A stretch of 64,000 nt of DNA from Paracentrotus lividus (taxonomy: Eukaryota > Echinodermata > Echinoidea > Camarodonta > Echinidae). A model generated the notes under the pieces. It was given only the letters and a program-made list of their open reading frames with translations. It made no database searches and was not told where the DNA came from. Location: contig CALNVZ010002045.1 in assembly GCA_940671915.1 (NCBI GenBank), positions 15,598 to 79,597 of the forward strand, written 5' to 3'. Below are positions 11,157-23,300 of this stretch, in pieces (positions within the stretch are counted from its first letter, which is position 1; each line of letters begins with the position of its first letter). Made by a program: the position numbers and the translations under genes.

Positions 11157-12781
11157 GGTGGTATGTAATATACATACCACCGCTTAATTGTCTGAATCTT
11201 CTTTATTTTTTTTTCTTTATCTTTTTATTCTTCTGTACATTTCTTGTAGACACGATCACTAAAAAATAGTGCATTAAAGTACTTCAAATGTTAAGCAATA
11301 ATAGATCATTATAAGATCTGAGCACTGAAACATTTTTCTAGCTCATTAGCATAATGTGACGTCATCTAGACGCCATTTTGTAAAATCACATTATCAATCA
11401 TAACTTCATAACTAATAATCATTGATTAATAATATTTAGTGCGCATCTTTTAAAAAATAATGCGCGCGCGTACGTACGCGCATTAAAGAATTACGCTCGC
11501 GCAAAAAGTAAAAATTTTCAAAATACCCTTTTGGCCAATTTAGAGTATGTTTCAGGTCATTTAAAGCATTTCAAGAAATAATGCGTGCGCACGATTTTGC
11601 GCGCATTTATGCGCGTCGAGAAAGAATGCAGTTTCAGATCATCGATTTTTTGCTCTTAAAGTAATCTTGATAATATTCACAACAATTTGACACCATAATC
11701 ACTACTTTTTAGACTATTCATAACCAAATGATCGTCTGTTCAAGTTGGAACTACGCGCACGCGAATTTTGTCAATTTTGTCAAAATATGCCATTTTTAGC
11801 CAAAAACATGCCTACACAAAATCCTTCATATAATAATTCTTCAGGATCAACGGCAACCCCCAATTATCTTTTCAGAGTTGGATACACCATCAATTGCAAA
11901 TGCCATTTTTTTTTTGGCCGACCTAATCGTTGGCGTCAAAAATTGTGGACAAATGAATCGTGGCTGGTCTCAAATTGAAGAGCGTCATTTTCCTAACAAA
12001 AAATGATTCGACAGCCTATTTGATAAATGCTTTTAACAGGTTAAAAATTTTCAAAAACCGGTGTGTCAAAATCTAAAAATGCTCAAAATCACCTCATATT
12101 CATACAAAGTTTGTTTCAGGCCATTTCAAGAATTTTGAAAATTTCCGCGCGTAAGCGCCCGTGCGCACGGTATGCGCGCACTTTGTAAATCGCGTAAAAT
12201 TCCAGGGTTTTTTCTTGATTGGCAATTTAGACAATTCTCTAAGAGTTTCTACATATTTTAAATCGTTTCCAGCCGACCATACGGACGCAGGCGCTCATCA
12301 AATTTAATTTCCGCGCGTGCGTCAATGGGGCAAACAACGTAAAAACATAGCAAAACGTTTTTAAAATCCTCCAAAGCTCGTCCGAAAGGTCGAAACCCTA
12401 TTTATTTTTTCACATGTTCTGAAAGTTTATGACGTAGTAAATATAATCCACTTATAAAATTTGAGGTCTAAGGAATAAAACATCGGCATATTCCCATAGA
12501 AACCCAAAATTTCATTTTTTTTTCCCTCAATCCAAATTTCAATCCAAATTTAGTTATTATCAGGATAAATATTGGTTGATTTTCTCCCAAATGCTTTTCC
12601 CAAACAGTCGAATTGTAAAAGGTAATTAAATGTAAAATTCATCACATTACACTATTCATTTTCTTCTTTTTCAAAAAGTTTATTTCACTCTCTCTTTTCG
12701 TTTCATTTTTGTTCTCTCTCTCCTGTAGCCAATTGCTGTATACTTTTTTTGCATTACACATACATATCAGTACATACCACC
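11157..12781. mobile_element. TIR-bounded intronic element with CpG palindromes
   Basis: ggtggtatgta at 11157-11167 and its exact complement tacataccacc at 12771-12781 bound a stretch unlike its surroundings. It contains several CG-rich palindromic words, for example gcgcgcgcgtacgtacgcgc at about 11462-11481 and gcgcgcatttatgcgcg near 11600, in otherwise AT-rich DNA. A second tacataccaccg sits at 11171, so the left end is itself palindromic. No coding capacity and no clear target duplication. The boundaries rest on short repeats only. Confidence 0.45.
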
Positions 12782-12876
12782 GATAATTGTACGCATTGCA
12801 ATTATAAAGCTCTAGTTGGACTTGGTTTTATATTCATATTTAAGCTATTATAAGCATAAAAAGCCCAGCTATAGTA

Positions 12877-14325
12877 CAGTGCGTATCATTGAAACAGGAC
12901 GTATCAATAAAAAACGGGACAGTTTTGAAAAGTCTATCAAATTTGTGTTTCAAATCATGATGTCTATATTTTGATGTTAATAAATGCTCTAAAGTCTTGT
13001 CTTTCAAATGCCATAAAAAAAATAGTTTCGTTCATTCTTGAACGAACACGGAACGCTTACGTCGGGGGCTCAAAAAGAGGCTTGCGCACAATTCAAAGGG
13101 TATTGAAATTTTGTGATTATATTCTGAATCAAGTAGCCCTACTCCCATTCGAATTGATTGTTGCTTTGCACTGATTAATAATTATGTTAGACTTTTGTGT
13201 TGATTTCCTTTGATTCTTTCAATGATTTAATCAATCTTTCGAACAATCAATCAAAAAGAATTCGATCAAACAATCATTAATTCAAACAAACAATAAATCA
13301 AATCATTCAAAAAGTCAATCTATCAATAATTTATTCAATCACTCGATCAATCATTTAATCAATCCATCAATCAAACAATAAAAAAGCACAATCAAGCAAA
13401 TAAACGAAGCAATCAATTGATGAATAAATAAATCAATCAATCAACCAACCAACCAAATCAACCCATAAATCACTCCTTTCTCAATTCAAAAATAAGTCAC
13501 AATCAACCTCTCATTCGTGAAAAACAGATTTTCTTCTTTACTGTAAGAAGCATAAATAAAACAAGTGAATTCATGTTTGCTTATTTACAAACGTAACGTA
13601 ACCCACCGTGTGATGGACGAACGCTGATGGACAGACGGACGCCGGACGGACGGACGCTGTTTCAAATCCTCTTACTTGCCTGGGTGAAAAGTGTTTTGTT
13701 TTGTTTTTGTTTTTCATGTTTGCTTATTTACAAATGTAACATTGGGTTAGAAAAAAAAAAAATAAAATAACAAAGCAATAGCCAGGTTGTGTCTTGCCAA
13801 CCGTGTGATGGACGAACGCCGGACGATGGGCAGACGGACGGACGGACGGACGCTATTTGTATCAAAATTCAAATCCCCTTGCCTGGGTGAAAAGATTTTT
13901 TTTTTCTCTCTTTCAAGTATGAAAGCACATTCAAAGATAAAAGATAACATATTAAAATTAACAAAACAAAACACAATTCAAGTAAATAAATATTTTTTTT
14001 AAATTAATTTGAAAGCATAATTCGAAAATAATAACAAAGATAAAGGAAATGGTAAAAGGAAGTCTGCTGATTAGTAAAGAGTCAAATGTTCGTATTTCTC
14101 ATTTTCTGCCATTTGTGCGCAAGCCTTTTTTTTTTGAGCCCTTGACAAAAACGTTCGGTGTTCACTCATGCATGAACGAAATTTATTTTTTCATACGGCA
14201 TTTGAAAGATAAGACTTCAGAGCATCTATTAATATCAAAATATAGACATCACACTTTGAAACAAAATTTTGAGAGACTTTTCAAAACTGTCCCGTTTTTT
14301 ATTGATGCGGGTTTGATACGCACTG
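12877..14325. mobile_element. TA-flanked TIR element, 1.45 kb, non-autonomous
   Basis: Inverted repeats of about 240 bp bound it: 12877 onward (cagtgcgtatca, then aaaaaacgggacagttttga) matches the complement of the segment ending at 14325 (gatacgcactg). TA dinucleotides flank both ends, as in Tc1/mariner-like transposition. The interior has no transposase. It holds degenerate (AATC)n-like repeats (about 13210-13500) and a duplicated segment. It lies between the NACHT exon and the first LRR-like exon. Confidence 0.8.
13572..13900. repeat. Local direct duplication with ggac/gacg minisatellite
   Basis: The words catgtttgcttatttacaaa, ccgtgtgatggacgaacg, a (gacg)n-like run and cttgcctgggtgaaaag each occur twice, in the same orientation and roughly 150-210 bp apart. 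This is a tandem duplication inside the TA-flanked element, with slippage in the gacg runs. Confidence 0.75.
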
Positions 14326-14631
14326 TATAGTAATCCGTGATCAGATAGACCCCCCCCCCCCCAATTTTGTTTACCGCTTTCTTGCAAGGTGATGATTTCT
14401 GAGGATCTAGTCTAAACAAAATACCTGTTTATAATTATGATGTTTTCAAATAGTTGTAACAGCTCTTGCCATAAGTATTACTACATTGTTCAAATTCGTG
14501 CATTTAGTACACGAAAACTTTTCGGAGATATATGAAACATGTTAAATGATTATATCAACTGAAAACAATGAGCTTGAGAGATGATACAATAAATTTTAGA
14601 AAGATAATTATAAAATTATGATTTAGTCACT

Positions 14632-14949
14632 CAGTGGCGGATCCAGGATTTCAGAGGGGGGGGGGGGCAAAAATCGGAATTTCAGATTTTGGTACACCAA
14701 ATTTTTTTTCCCCGTTACTTCGGGCGAGCCAAAAGGTACACTCAATTTGTTTTCACGTCATGCTGGCCGTGCGATATCGGGGGGGGGGGTAATTTCTTTG
14801 TTGCCTTCGGCCAACGAACAGGTCATCATGTATAACCTATAAGGGTAAGGTTGGGGAATCAATCGGCCCGCTCGTTTTTTTTTTTTTTTTTTTTTTTGCT
14901 AGGGGGGGGCGGGCCCGTTGCCCCCCCCCCTCCCGTGGATCCGCGCCTG
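14632..14949. mobile_element. G-rich small TIR element with 5-bp target duplication
   Basis: The ends cagtggcggatcca and tggatccgcgcctg are imperfect inverted repeats. The element is flanked by TCACT on both sides (14627-14631 and 14950-14954). The body has long G, T and C homopolymer runs and words such as gttacttcgggcgagcc and ttcacgtcatgctggccg that recur in the element at 49936-50144. Non-coding. Confidence 0.82.
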
Positions 14950-14954
14950 TCACT

Positions 14955-16076
14955 CGTGACGTTTAACCATTTCATCACTACACGTTTCAATCGACTCATC
15001 GGCTAAGACAAAGCATTTCAAGTAAAGGTCAGCCTGTTGACTGGTCGATATGTCTTTGAGCGTCACGCGTAAAGAAGCCATTAACTTATTTGTCAAAAGG
15101 CGGGTATACAACTCGTCTAAAGGTTCGAAAATTGCCAACGACATGTACTGGCAAAAGTCAGCAAGTGGCGCAGTTCCAATTGATGACGTCACACATCTGT
15201 ATGCATTATTGGGGATGTATTTAGGCCTCGGCTTTCGGAAGAGATCTTGACACTTTTGATTGACGATTTTTTTTTTTTTTTTTCTTTTTTTTTTTATTCA
15301 TTTTTTTTTTCTTCATAATTATGGTAAAGATAGTTTCCATGTCAGTATCTTTGCATCAAATTTCATATCATGACGAAAACCGGAATCATGCATGCTTTAC
15401 TTGGCAAAATTGCAATTTCTGCCAGTGGTAATAAAAGAATAATAATTGTAGGATTGTCATGCGGAAAGCGAGAAAGATGTACCGATTGACACTCTGCAAA
15501 AAAGGGGGGATGCCACCGACATCAGTTCTAGAATGTGGCCATAAATCAGGGAGGGAGCAGGCGAATGTTGCCGAATCCTGGAGGACGTCCCGCCCCTCCT
15601 CCCTTCTCGACGATTGGATTGGTCTTAATCATAGAGATATACGTATTACCTGTATTTCTAGTAAACAACGATTTTACACAAAAAAAAAATAATAATGTAA
15701 CCCTAATAATACGCGGTGTACATTAAGGCCCCCCCCCCCCCCACCTTCCACATTTTTTCGATAATTTTTTGACGCGACCAGGTGCAGTCGTGGTGTTTGT
15801 GCATCTTTGGAGACCGACTTCGCAACCCTTTGCACCCGGTCCAAGAGTTACACATAATTTTGTGCATGTCCACAGCCAAAATTGTTGTCATTTACAATGA
15901 AAAAAAAAAGAAAAGAACTGAGGGGCCAAATTTATCTCGCCATCCCCGGGCTATGCGATTTTAAATATCAAAGGCAATCTGGGCTTCATCAAAAAACAAA
16001 AAAAAAAGTATTTTTTTCTAAATGATACAAAATTGCACCCTTCCCGTTCATCCCTTTCTCTCTATCTATCTTCCAG
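14955..16076. other. Intronic stretch with homopolymer tracts
   Basis: Contains T-tracts (about 15269-15310), a C-tract (15729-15743) and A-tracts. A minus-strand frame (15192-14950) ends in YLKCFVLADES, faintly like the DES motif of hAT/ZBED-type transposases, but too short to call. The stretch ends in a pyrimidine-rich tract and ttccag at 16071-16076, the acceptor of the next exon. Confidence 0.45.
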
Positions 16077-16426
16077 GTTAGAAAGGTAAAACTCGAGGAC
16101 TCTGTCATAACTGCCGACGTGACCAAAGGGCTATGGGACTGCCTTAGATCCTTCCCAACACTGGACTCTCTCACTCTATCAAACTCTTTTCTGAGTTTCC
16201 CTCCATCTTCTCCTGACATCCCACACGTCACAAGGCTAGACGCCGTGAGAGTGACGTCACAATGCTACGAAGGTCTGATTTCATCGCTGCCTGGCTTAAA
16301 AGAGATCCATATCACTTTCGATGATGCAGAGACAGCCATCCCTCAGATCACGACTGGTCTTCAACGGACCGAGAGAGAGCAGCTCCAACGTATCTGCCTT
16401 CAAGCGCTAACATCGCCAGAGAAAAG
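16077..16426 (+). CDS. NLR-type receptor, LRR-like exon copy A
   Basis: About 116 residues start at the acceptor AG (16075-16076) in phase 0, fitting the NACHT exon's phase-0 end. Motifs are LRSFPTLDSLTLSNS, SFPPSSPDIPHVTRL and CYEGLISSLPGLKEI, a divergent leucine-rich pattern typical of receptors of this style. It aligns along its whole length with the exon at 27353-27885 but is shorter: after LTSPEKR a GT donor at 16427-16428 (gtatta, not a strong consensus) appears and the frame meets TAA at 16431. With this donor the exon ends in phase 2, which would fit the exon at 28426. It may be an alternative exon or a 3'-truncated duplicate falling out of use. Confidence 0.65.
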
Positions 16427-16822
16427 GTATTAAGTTCACAACATTTTATTTATCCAGTGTCGTAATGAACACCTAAATATGACCCACAAAAATGATGCCT
16501 AAAGCTCAAATCCTCTCAATTAACTTGTTCTGAATTGTTATTGGAATACTTGAACTGATATTTACATGTACATGGCTTGTGCCCCCTCCATTTCACCTAT
16601 CATCCTTGAGTAAAAATGTATATACATCAGTTATTGTATGTCCCATTCACACCATTTTATCAAGTATTATGTTGTCAGGCAGACTATTACATGTTCATTT
16701 TATTGATAATTGTTACATGTATATTTTCATAATGTAATATTTAGTGAGAAGACGCACGCTTTTCAGTCATCTATTGGATCATAAGTGCAGTAATTAAACT
16801 TCATTTCATTTTGCCATAAATA

Positions 16823-16980
16823 GTAGAGCGGCTAAGACCCAGAATCGTTCACTTTTTGAAGAAAGCATGAAATTTTGCACATGGTATCTATGATACATGA
16901 GGATTGTAAAAAAAAATGGATCCAAAAAAATAGCGCCCTCTGGGGGCCGCCATTTTGAATTCCAATATGGCCGCCAAAAT
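16823..16980 (+). repeat. Left terminal inverted repeat of the 10-kb element
   Basis: 158 bp matching the complement of 26711-26878 apart from one 10-bp length difference and scattered substitutions. The inner part carries the gccgccattttgaattcc / aatatggccgcc words, themselves partly palindromic. Confidence 0.85.
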
Positions 16981-17394
16981 CATAATACTTTTGGCCATAT
17001 CTCTTGTTCTATTGCACCTAGGACTGAGATTCAAACGTCTTTACCCATGTTTTCAGTGTCTAGGAACATGATGGCAGTGTTGAAATCTATGTCAGAGGTC
17101 CGCCATATTGAATTCCAAGATGGCCGACAAAATAAAATCACTTTTGCGCTCGTTTTGTCCCCTTTTTTCTGTTTCGCCTTGGAGTTAAAGCTAAATGACT
17201 ATACCTGTGTTTTTTTGTCTAGAAAATTATTCCTCATTATCAAAATCTATATTGAAAACAGCCTTCGACATCATGTATCACACAAGTGCTGCTGGACTGT
17301 GGGAATCATCTGCACATCGGCACACTTGCTAACTGTTGCTATTCTCAACCCTTATTATCTTCCTCTTGATCCTGGAAAAAAGAAGAAATGACAT

Positions 17395-19440
17395 ATGATA
17401 AAGCGATAAGCAATAATCATGGTGAAAGACTTGTAAGAATATAGCAAAAAGTGTTGAAAACTTCTCAATGAAGGTTTCAGCCAAATGCAGTGCTGCCAAA
17501 CACTGCGTGAGACATTTTAAATTTTACTTGGCAGGGTGAAACAGGCAGCTAAAACAAAATTTTACACAATGATTTGAATGAAAAAGATGAAGCATACTCT
17601 CAACAGCTGAATCAAATATCTTTGTTCGTTGGACAATGATACCTATTGCTTTAAAAGTATTCGTTTTGAGTGTCAAAATAATTCTCTTAATACTGCATGT
17701 ATTGGCAGGGATCTTTATGTTTTATTTTTGAAATAACTTATTTTTAAATAAAGGCATTTATTTCAGCTGCTGCAGCTTTTTGGATGGCTTATTTCTGAAG
17801 AATAAAGGCATTTGTATCAGCTAATGCAGCTGGTTGGAAAATTCTGGGCTTTATTCTATTTATTCTATTCTGTATTTATTTGCTTAGTACCACCTTAGCA
17901 GCAAAATATTGCCTGAATCTTCAAATGTCTCACGCAATGTTGACAGCCCAGCAAAGCGATATAATCATAGTGTAAAACATGGTGGCCATTTTGGGGTGTA
18001 TCATGACAGGCTGTATTTCAAAATACAGAAAAAAGAATATGAAATATCTTTATGGAATGCAATATCAGATTCATCAGCCCCATCCGCCCCCCCCCCTCCC
18101 CATAAAAAATCTTTTAAATGTCCAGCAAACATATCATACCCACTGTTTTCAATTTCTCTTATGCATCTCTTTGAGATACAATTATAATGAATGAATGCTA
18201 ATTACCTAATTTTGTCCAACCAGAAGTCCATGTCTTCGCGAAGAGGGGGTGCATGTCTTCAGAAGAGAGGGTGCTTGTCTTTCTTCACTATCTGATGAAC
18301 AGAAAGAGAAAAAGATCAAACTTTTTTTCATGCTTTTCTACATACAATGGAGACCAAAATTAGAAAATTTGTATTCAAATTTTAATTAAAATAGGATGGG
18401 GTTGGGTGTTCAAAGGCTTAACAAAAGTAAACTGTCTATTTTTTATTTTCAATTTTGCTAAAATTATGCATCAGATGATAGAAAATATCATGAATATAAT
18501 TTTGGAATAACATAAGCAATAATTTCAAGAGATTCATAAAATAATCAGTGCCATCTTGTTGAAATTAAAATTCTAAAATCGTTGTTCAGATACCCAACCT
18601 GTCCGGACGCTCAATAAATGTGATAAAGTGATAAGCAATAATCATGGGAAAACTTGTAAGAATATAAGAAAAAAAAGTGTTTAAATTTCTCAATAAAGGT
18701 TTTAGCCAAATGCAATAAAATCAAAGTGCGAAACTCAGTGCCATCTTGGGGTGTATCATGACAGGCTGTATTCACACAAGCCCTGTCACAATTACTACGA
18801 AAAATACAAAAATATCTTTATGGATGCAATATTAGACTCATCAACATCCTCCCCTCCCCCCCCCCCCCCCCCCCCCCCCATTTCAAGAAAATATATCATA
18901 CCCAACTGTTCTCAGTTTCTCTACGCCATCTCTTTAAGATACCATTATGATGAATGAATGCTAAACTTACCTAATTTTGTCCAACCAGAAGACCATTTCT
19001 TCGGAAGAGAGGGTACATGTCTTCGGAAGAGAGGGTGCATGTCTTCGGAAGAGAGAGTGTATGTCTTCTTCACTATCTGAGATGACAGAAATAGAAAAAA
19101 AAAATGTTCACAAACTTTTTAAGCTTTTCTGAAATGGAGACCAAATTGGGCATCATTGCATTATAGTATGGGGTTGGGTGTCCTGAGGCTTAACAAAAAT
19201 AAATTGTCTAGTTTTATTTTCAATTTTGCCAAAATGATGCATCCGATAATAGAAAATATCATGAATATATCTCATTTTGAATAATACTATCAATAATCTC
19301 AAGAAAATTCATAAAATAATCAATGCCATCTTGTTGAAATTAGAATACTAAAATTGTCTCTGTCGGATACCCACACCTGTTCGGACACTCAAGAACTAGG
19401 TATAGTCTACACTGCATTCTAGAATAGTAGAAGAGAATTG
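17395..19440. repeat. Two diverged direct copies of a ~0.8-1.2 kb unit inside the element
   Basis: gataagcaataatcatgg, ttggggtgtatcatgacagg, ttacctaattttgtccaacc and the closing caaaatgatgcat-like text occur in the same order in 17395-18600 and 18618-19400. The first copy has about 400 bp extra. Each has a C-tract and a short minisatellite; the second has three 22-bp copies of tcttcggaagagagggtgca from 18998. The word set ccaaccagaa...catgtct reappears near 26277-26330 close to the right end, so these are probably subterminal repeats of the element. Confidence 0.75.
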
Positions 19441-19452
19441 AAATTTCTAGTG

Positions 19453-19664
19453 NNNNNNNNNNNNNNNNNNNNNNNNNNNNNNNNNNNNNNNNNNNNNNNN
19501 NNNNNNNNNNNNNNNNNNNNNNNNNNNNNNNNNNNNNNNNNNNNNNNNNNNNNNNNNNNNNNNNNNNNNNNNNNNNNNNNNNNNNNNNNNNNNNNNNNNN
19601 NNNNNNNNNNNNNNNNNNNNNNNNNNNNNNNNNNNNNNNNNNNNNNNNNNNNNNNNNNNNNNNN
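19453..19664. other. Assembly gap (212 N)
   Basis: A run of N inside the 10-kb element. Reading frames called across it are meaningless. Its position between repeated segments suggests the assembly failed at the repeats. Confidence 1.
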
Positions 19665-19674
19665 TATAATCAGA

Positions 19675-20130
19675 AGTCTGCAAAATTGAAATTAAGAAAG
19701 AACACCCTCTGTGGGCGCCATTTTGAATTCCAATATGTCTGCCAAAATCAAAATACTCTCTGTCCATATTTCCACTCCTATTGCACCTAGGAGATCAAGT
19801 TTTTTTGATGTCTAGAACACATTGACAATGTCAGAACTTGCTTCTGCGGTATTTGATTTCAAGATGGTCGCCATGCTATTACACAATAGGTGACAATATA
19901 CGATTTGCCCATGTTCTGATACCTTTGAACATACATGTATTTCAAATGAGCTCATTCACCATATAGACACAATATAGTCGTTTTTGCAAACCTGTGAATA
20001 ATGACCTACGTGATATTTGCACGAAAGCAAGAACACAGTTCAAACATATATATCCATTTTGGTGATTTGAAAAATGTTGGTTGTGTCAAAATTAGAGGAT
20101 TCTCAGATGGCCACCATGTAGTCCGCGCTA
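19675..20130 (+). repeat. Internal second copy of the element's left subterminal region
   Basis: gcgccattttgaattccaat, then ctgccaaaatcaaaatact, ctattgcacctagga and a late aagatggtcgcc follow the same order and orientation as 16930-17130. The outermost 100 bp of the terminal repeat is not visible here because the N gap precedes it. This may mark a nested or tandem copy of the same element family. Confidence 0.65.
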
Positions 20131-20345
20131 GTGCAACCATTAGGCCTTGACTTTCCCAAAATAAGTGTTGGACAGTTCGACTCCCTGGTAAGGATGTTGG
20201 CTAACCTTTTGGAGTGTCTGGCAGATGAGCCAATAATCACGAACAATTGCACTGTTGATGAGATGTTTATCGAGATTTTTTGTGGTATAGATGAAAATAG
20301 GAGATAAGGATGTCCTGCATGTCCACATTTATCTTTTCTGATCTC

Positions 20346-23300
20346 CTACTTATAACATACTCCTCCACATTTGCAAAGTGCAGTACATTCCAGCTTTGTC
20401 TTGAAGCACTTGCAGTTCCCCTTGCAAGATTTGATGCAGTTACATGAAATTAATTCAAGACAAGCTGCTTCGGCGATGGGCAAGGTGGACCACTTCGGAA
20501 CAAAACCATCAGATTCGGCCGACTCCCACCCCCATTCAGTGACATCAGGAATTTGAGGTTGTATTTCAAGTGACTTACCCACACATGGCCTGACTGATAA
20601 GATGATCGCTTGATGTGTTGTTCTAAGACGGCTCTCGTGGGAGGGATGTTCTCGATGTTTCTTTTCATTTTTGCGAAAAGTTCCATTCTCGCTTCATTGA
20701 CGCGAGTCTCATCACTGTCCGGCAGTACATCAGGCAACGAATCGTTCAAGTTCTAGAACAACTTCATCTGGTAATGGTGCTGTACACGGCCGTGAAAGCG
20801 CAACAAACGTGTTGGTGATATCTGGCCATGCAAGCCAAGTCTTCCATGCAATTTCTTCCCGTGGTTGGCGAAGTAGGATGTTACATCACATCCAGTGAAT
20901 GCGTGAAAGAAAAGCAACCTTTGGCCATCTCTGGGGATATTGCACGCGCAATCTCTGGATTGGAATGTACCTGAAATCCTTACCAGTTCAAAAGCTATCC
21001 AGAGTTGCTCGATGTCTGGCAAGTCCTGCAAATGGGTAAGAGCGAGCACAACAACATCCGTATCAACAGTTCGTATCATTACTCTCTTGAACCCGCAGTT
21101 CATAGCATCTTGACATGAAGAAGGATCCGCGTGTCGCTTCTTCATGCGAGCATGGTTGAAGTCCATCTGTGGAGTAATCCTCTCTAGAGGTGACAACTGT
21201 GTCCAGTAGGGTGGAAATGATGACCTTGTCACCTGTGTCTTGGAAACACATTGCTGTCCTAAGAATTGGAAGAGTTCATCCTTGTTGTCATCATTCCGCA
21301 AGAAGTTTTTCCAGTTCCCTGGAAGCTTCACATTACCAGACACCCTCTTCCTTGTGCCTGTACCTCTGTTTGCTCTTGTTGAAAGCTTTAAACTGTTTTT
21401 GAGATACACGTCCCAACAAGATCAAGGCGCTTGACCTTTCCAAGTTCGAACAAGATGTGCGGAATGAATGCTTCCTGTGCATATTCAGCGAAGGTTTTTG
21501 ATTCCTTAACTGGAATCAGATGCACAAGCGCTGCACCATCAAGGATGTCACATCTGTAGATGGAGTGTTTGTGACAGCTGACGGAGTATGATAGAGTCTC
21601 AAGCAATCTAAAACAGATCTGATTTGGTTCCTTTGTTTATGAAGAAAGTGATGGGGGATATTTTTGGTTTTCATGCTTGAAGAACTCTTTGGTGTCACCC
21701 TCTCTTGTCTGACTTGCAATGTATAGTCGTGAGAACAATGCGCAGTCGCTCTTCAGATCCATTATGTGGCTTTTCCTTGGAAGGACCCACTTGCTTTCGA
21801 TTGCGGAAAAGCGGAAGTGAATTTCGTTGATGGGGTGCACTGATGGGTGTTTCTTTTTCAAGAGGCGTTCCTCGATGAAGGTTGATACTTCCTCTCTCCC
21901 AGGGTGTGAACTTCGTCCATACCCTCACAACTTTCTCGCGCATGACTTCTTGTGAATCTATTGTTACCAATTCCTTTGTACGATCCATGAAGGGATTCCC
22001 CAACTCATCCATCACAGCAACGAGGGAGCGCACATCATCAGCAAAGGATTTTTGCACCGATGGACTCTGTTCATGATGCTTGGATTAGTTCTGCAGGTGA
22101 CTTGTCAGCATTGCTCTCATACTCTTCAATGACCATGGCTAGATGCGGCCCTGCCACCATCCATCGTCGTAAGGCACCTGGATCTTCTGTCAGACCGATG
22201 GCTCCTCCATTACCCTTGACTTGAGCATTCACCTGCTCATGCGCGTGATCCAAACCAATTGCAGAGTACAGATTGCCAGTTTTGTTTGATGTGAATGCAC
22301 CACGCATGAAATGCTCATGTACATCTGGGCACTGCACGGCAAGTCTTGTCATGTCCTTTATGTGTACAGGGATCCAACGGGCATAGTGGATATGGTCTAG
22401 CGCAAAGAACCATGGAGCTAGTTGAGACAATGTCTGCACGTACAGCTTAAAATTTGATGTCCGAATCGATCGCACAAATGCCAACAAAGTTAGTTCCAGA
22501 TCAAGCACTGTGCTCCAAAATCGAAACATAGGGTGGAACTTGCTTCGCTGCTCACACCATTCTGTGAAGCTCTCCTCGGAGACAGGATCCTCATGGATGG
22601 CTGATTCTTTTTCCTTCTGAAAGCTTGCCTTTGGAGAATGTACAGTGAAGAAGCAGTATAATTGATGGGCTCTCCTTGTCCGTGCTACATGTGATGCATG
22701 AATGAAACTATCCGCTGTCCCTTGTGTAGCAACTCCTGCTTGGGCGATAGCATTACTCCAACCAGTCCATCAAGCAAATCACCAAGCATTTTCAAGACAG
22801 CCATTTCGATGTGAAGAGGGCCTAACATCATCACATACTTGTCTTCACCATAGCGCTCTGGGAATCGCCACTGGATCTGTTTCCCAAGGGCATACAAAGG
22901 TTGGTCCATCGTCAATACTGGAGTTTGTCCTGGATTTAACAAGTGTGTTGCTTGTTGGTTGGTATACATGCAATGCATTATGTTGCAAATGAGTGTGTAC
23001 TTCACGGAATAATGGCATCAGTGCAATTGTAGTCGGCAGCTTACATGCATGTTGCATCTGCATATTTGCATGGTATGCAGCCAAGACACAAAATCACCAA
23101 CCGAAATTAAGGTCTCCTTCTTCCATCAAAGATAACTGTTTTTCAAGCCATTTTTCTCATTACTTCGGTCTTTATCAAACTTGTCTCTATCTGGTCGCAT
23201 TGGTCCGTACGTCACTGGTGCTTTGTATTCCTTCGGCATGGATGGTGCAGGCAAGATGTTTGTGTATGCCAGAGGAAGAGGATGGATTCGCTTGTCTGTC

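Noticed and set aside
14950..15192. hAT/ZBED-type transposase fragment (minus)
   Set aside because: Only a faint FVLADES-like match over a short frame; not enough to call.
19438..19767. Open frames spanning 19.44-19.77 kb
   Set aside because: They run through an N gap; the reading is meaningless.
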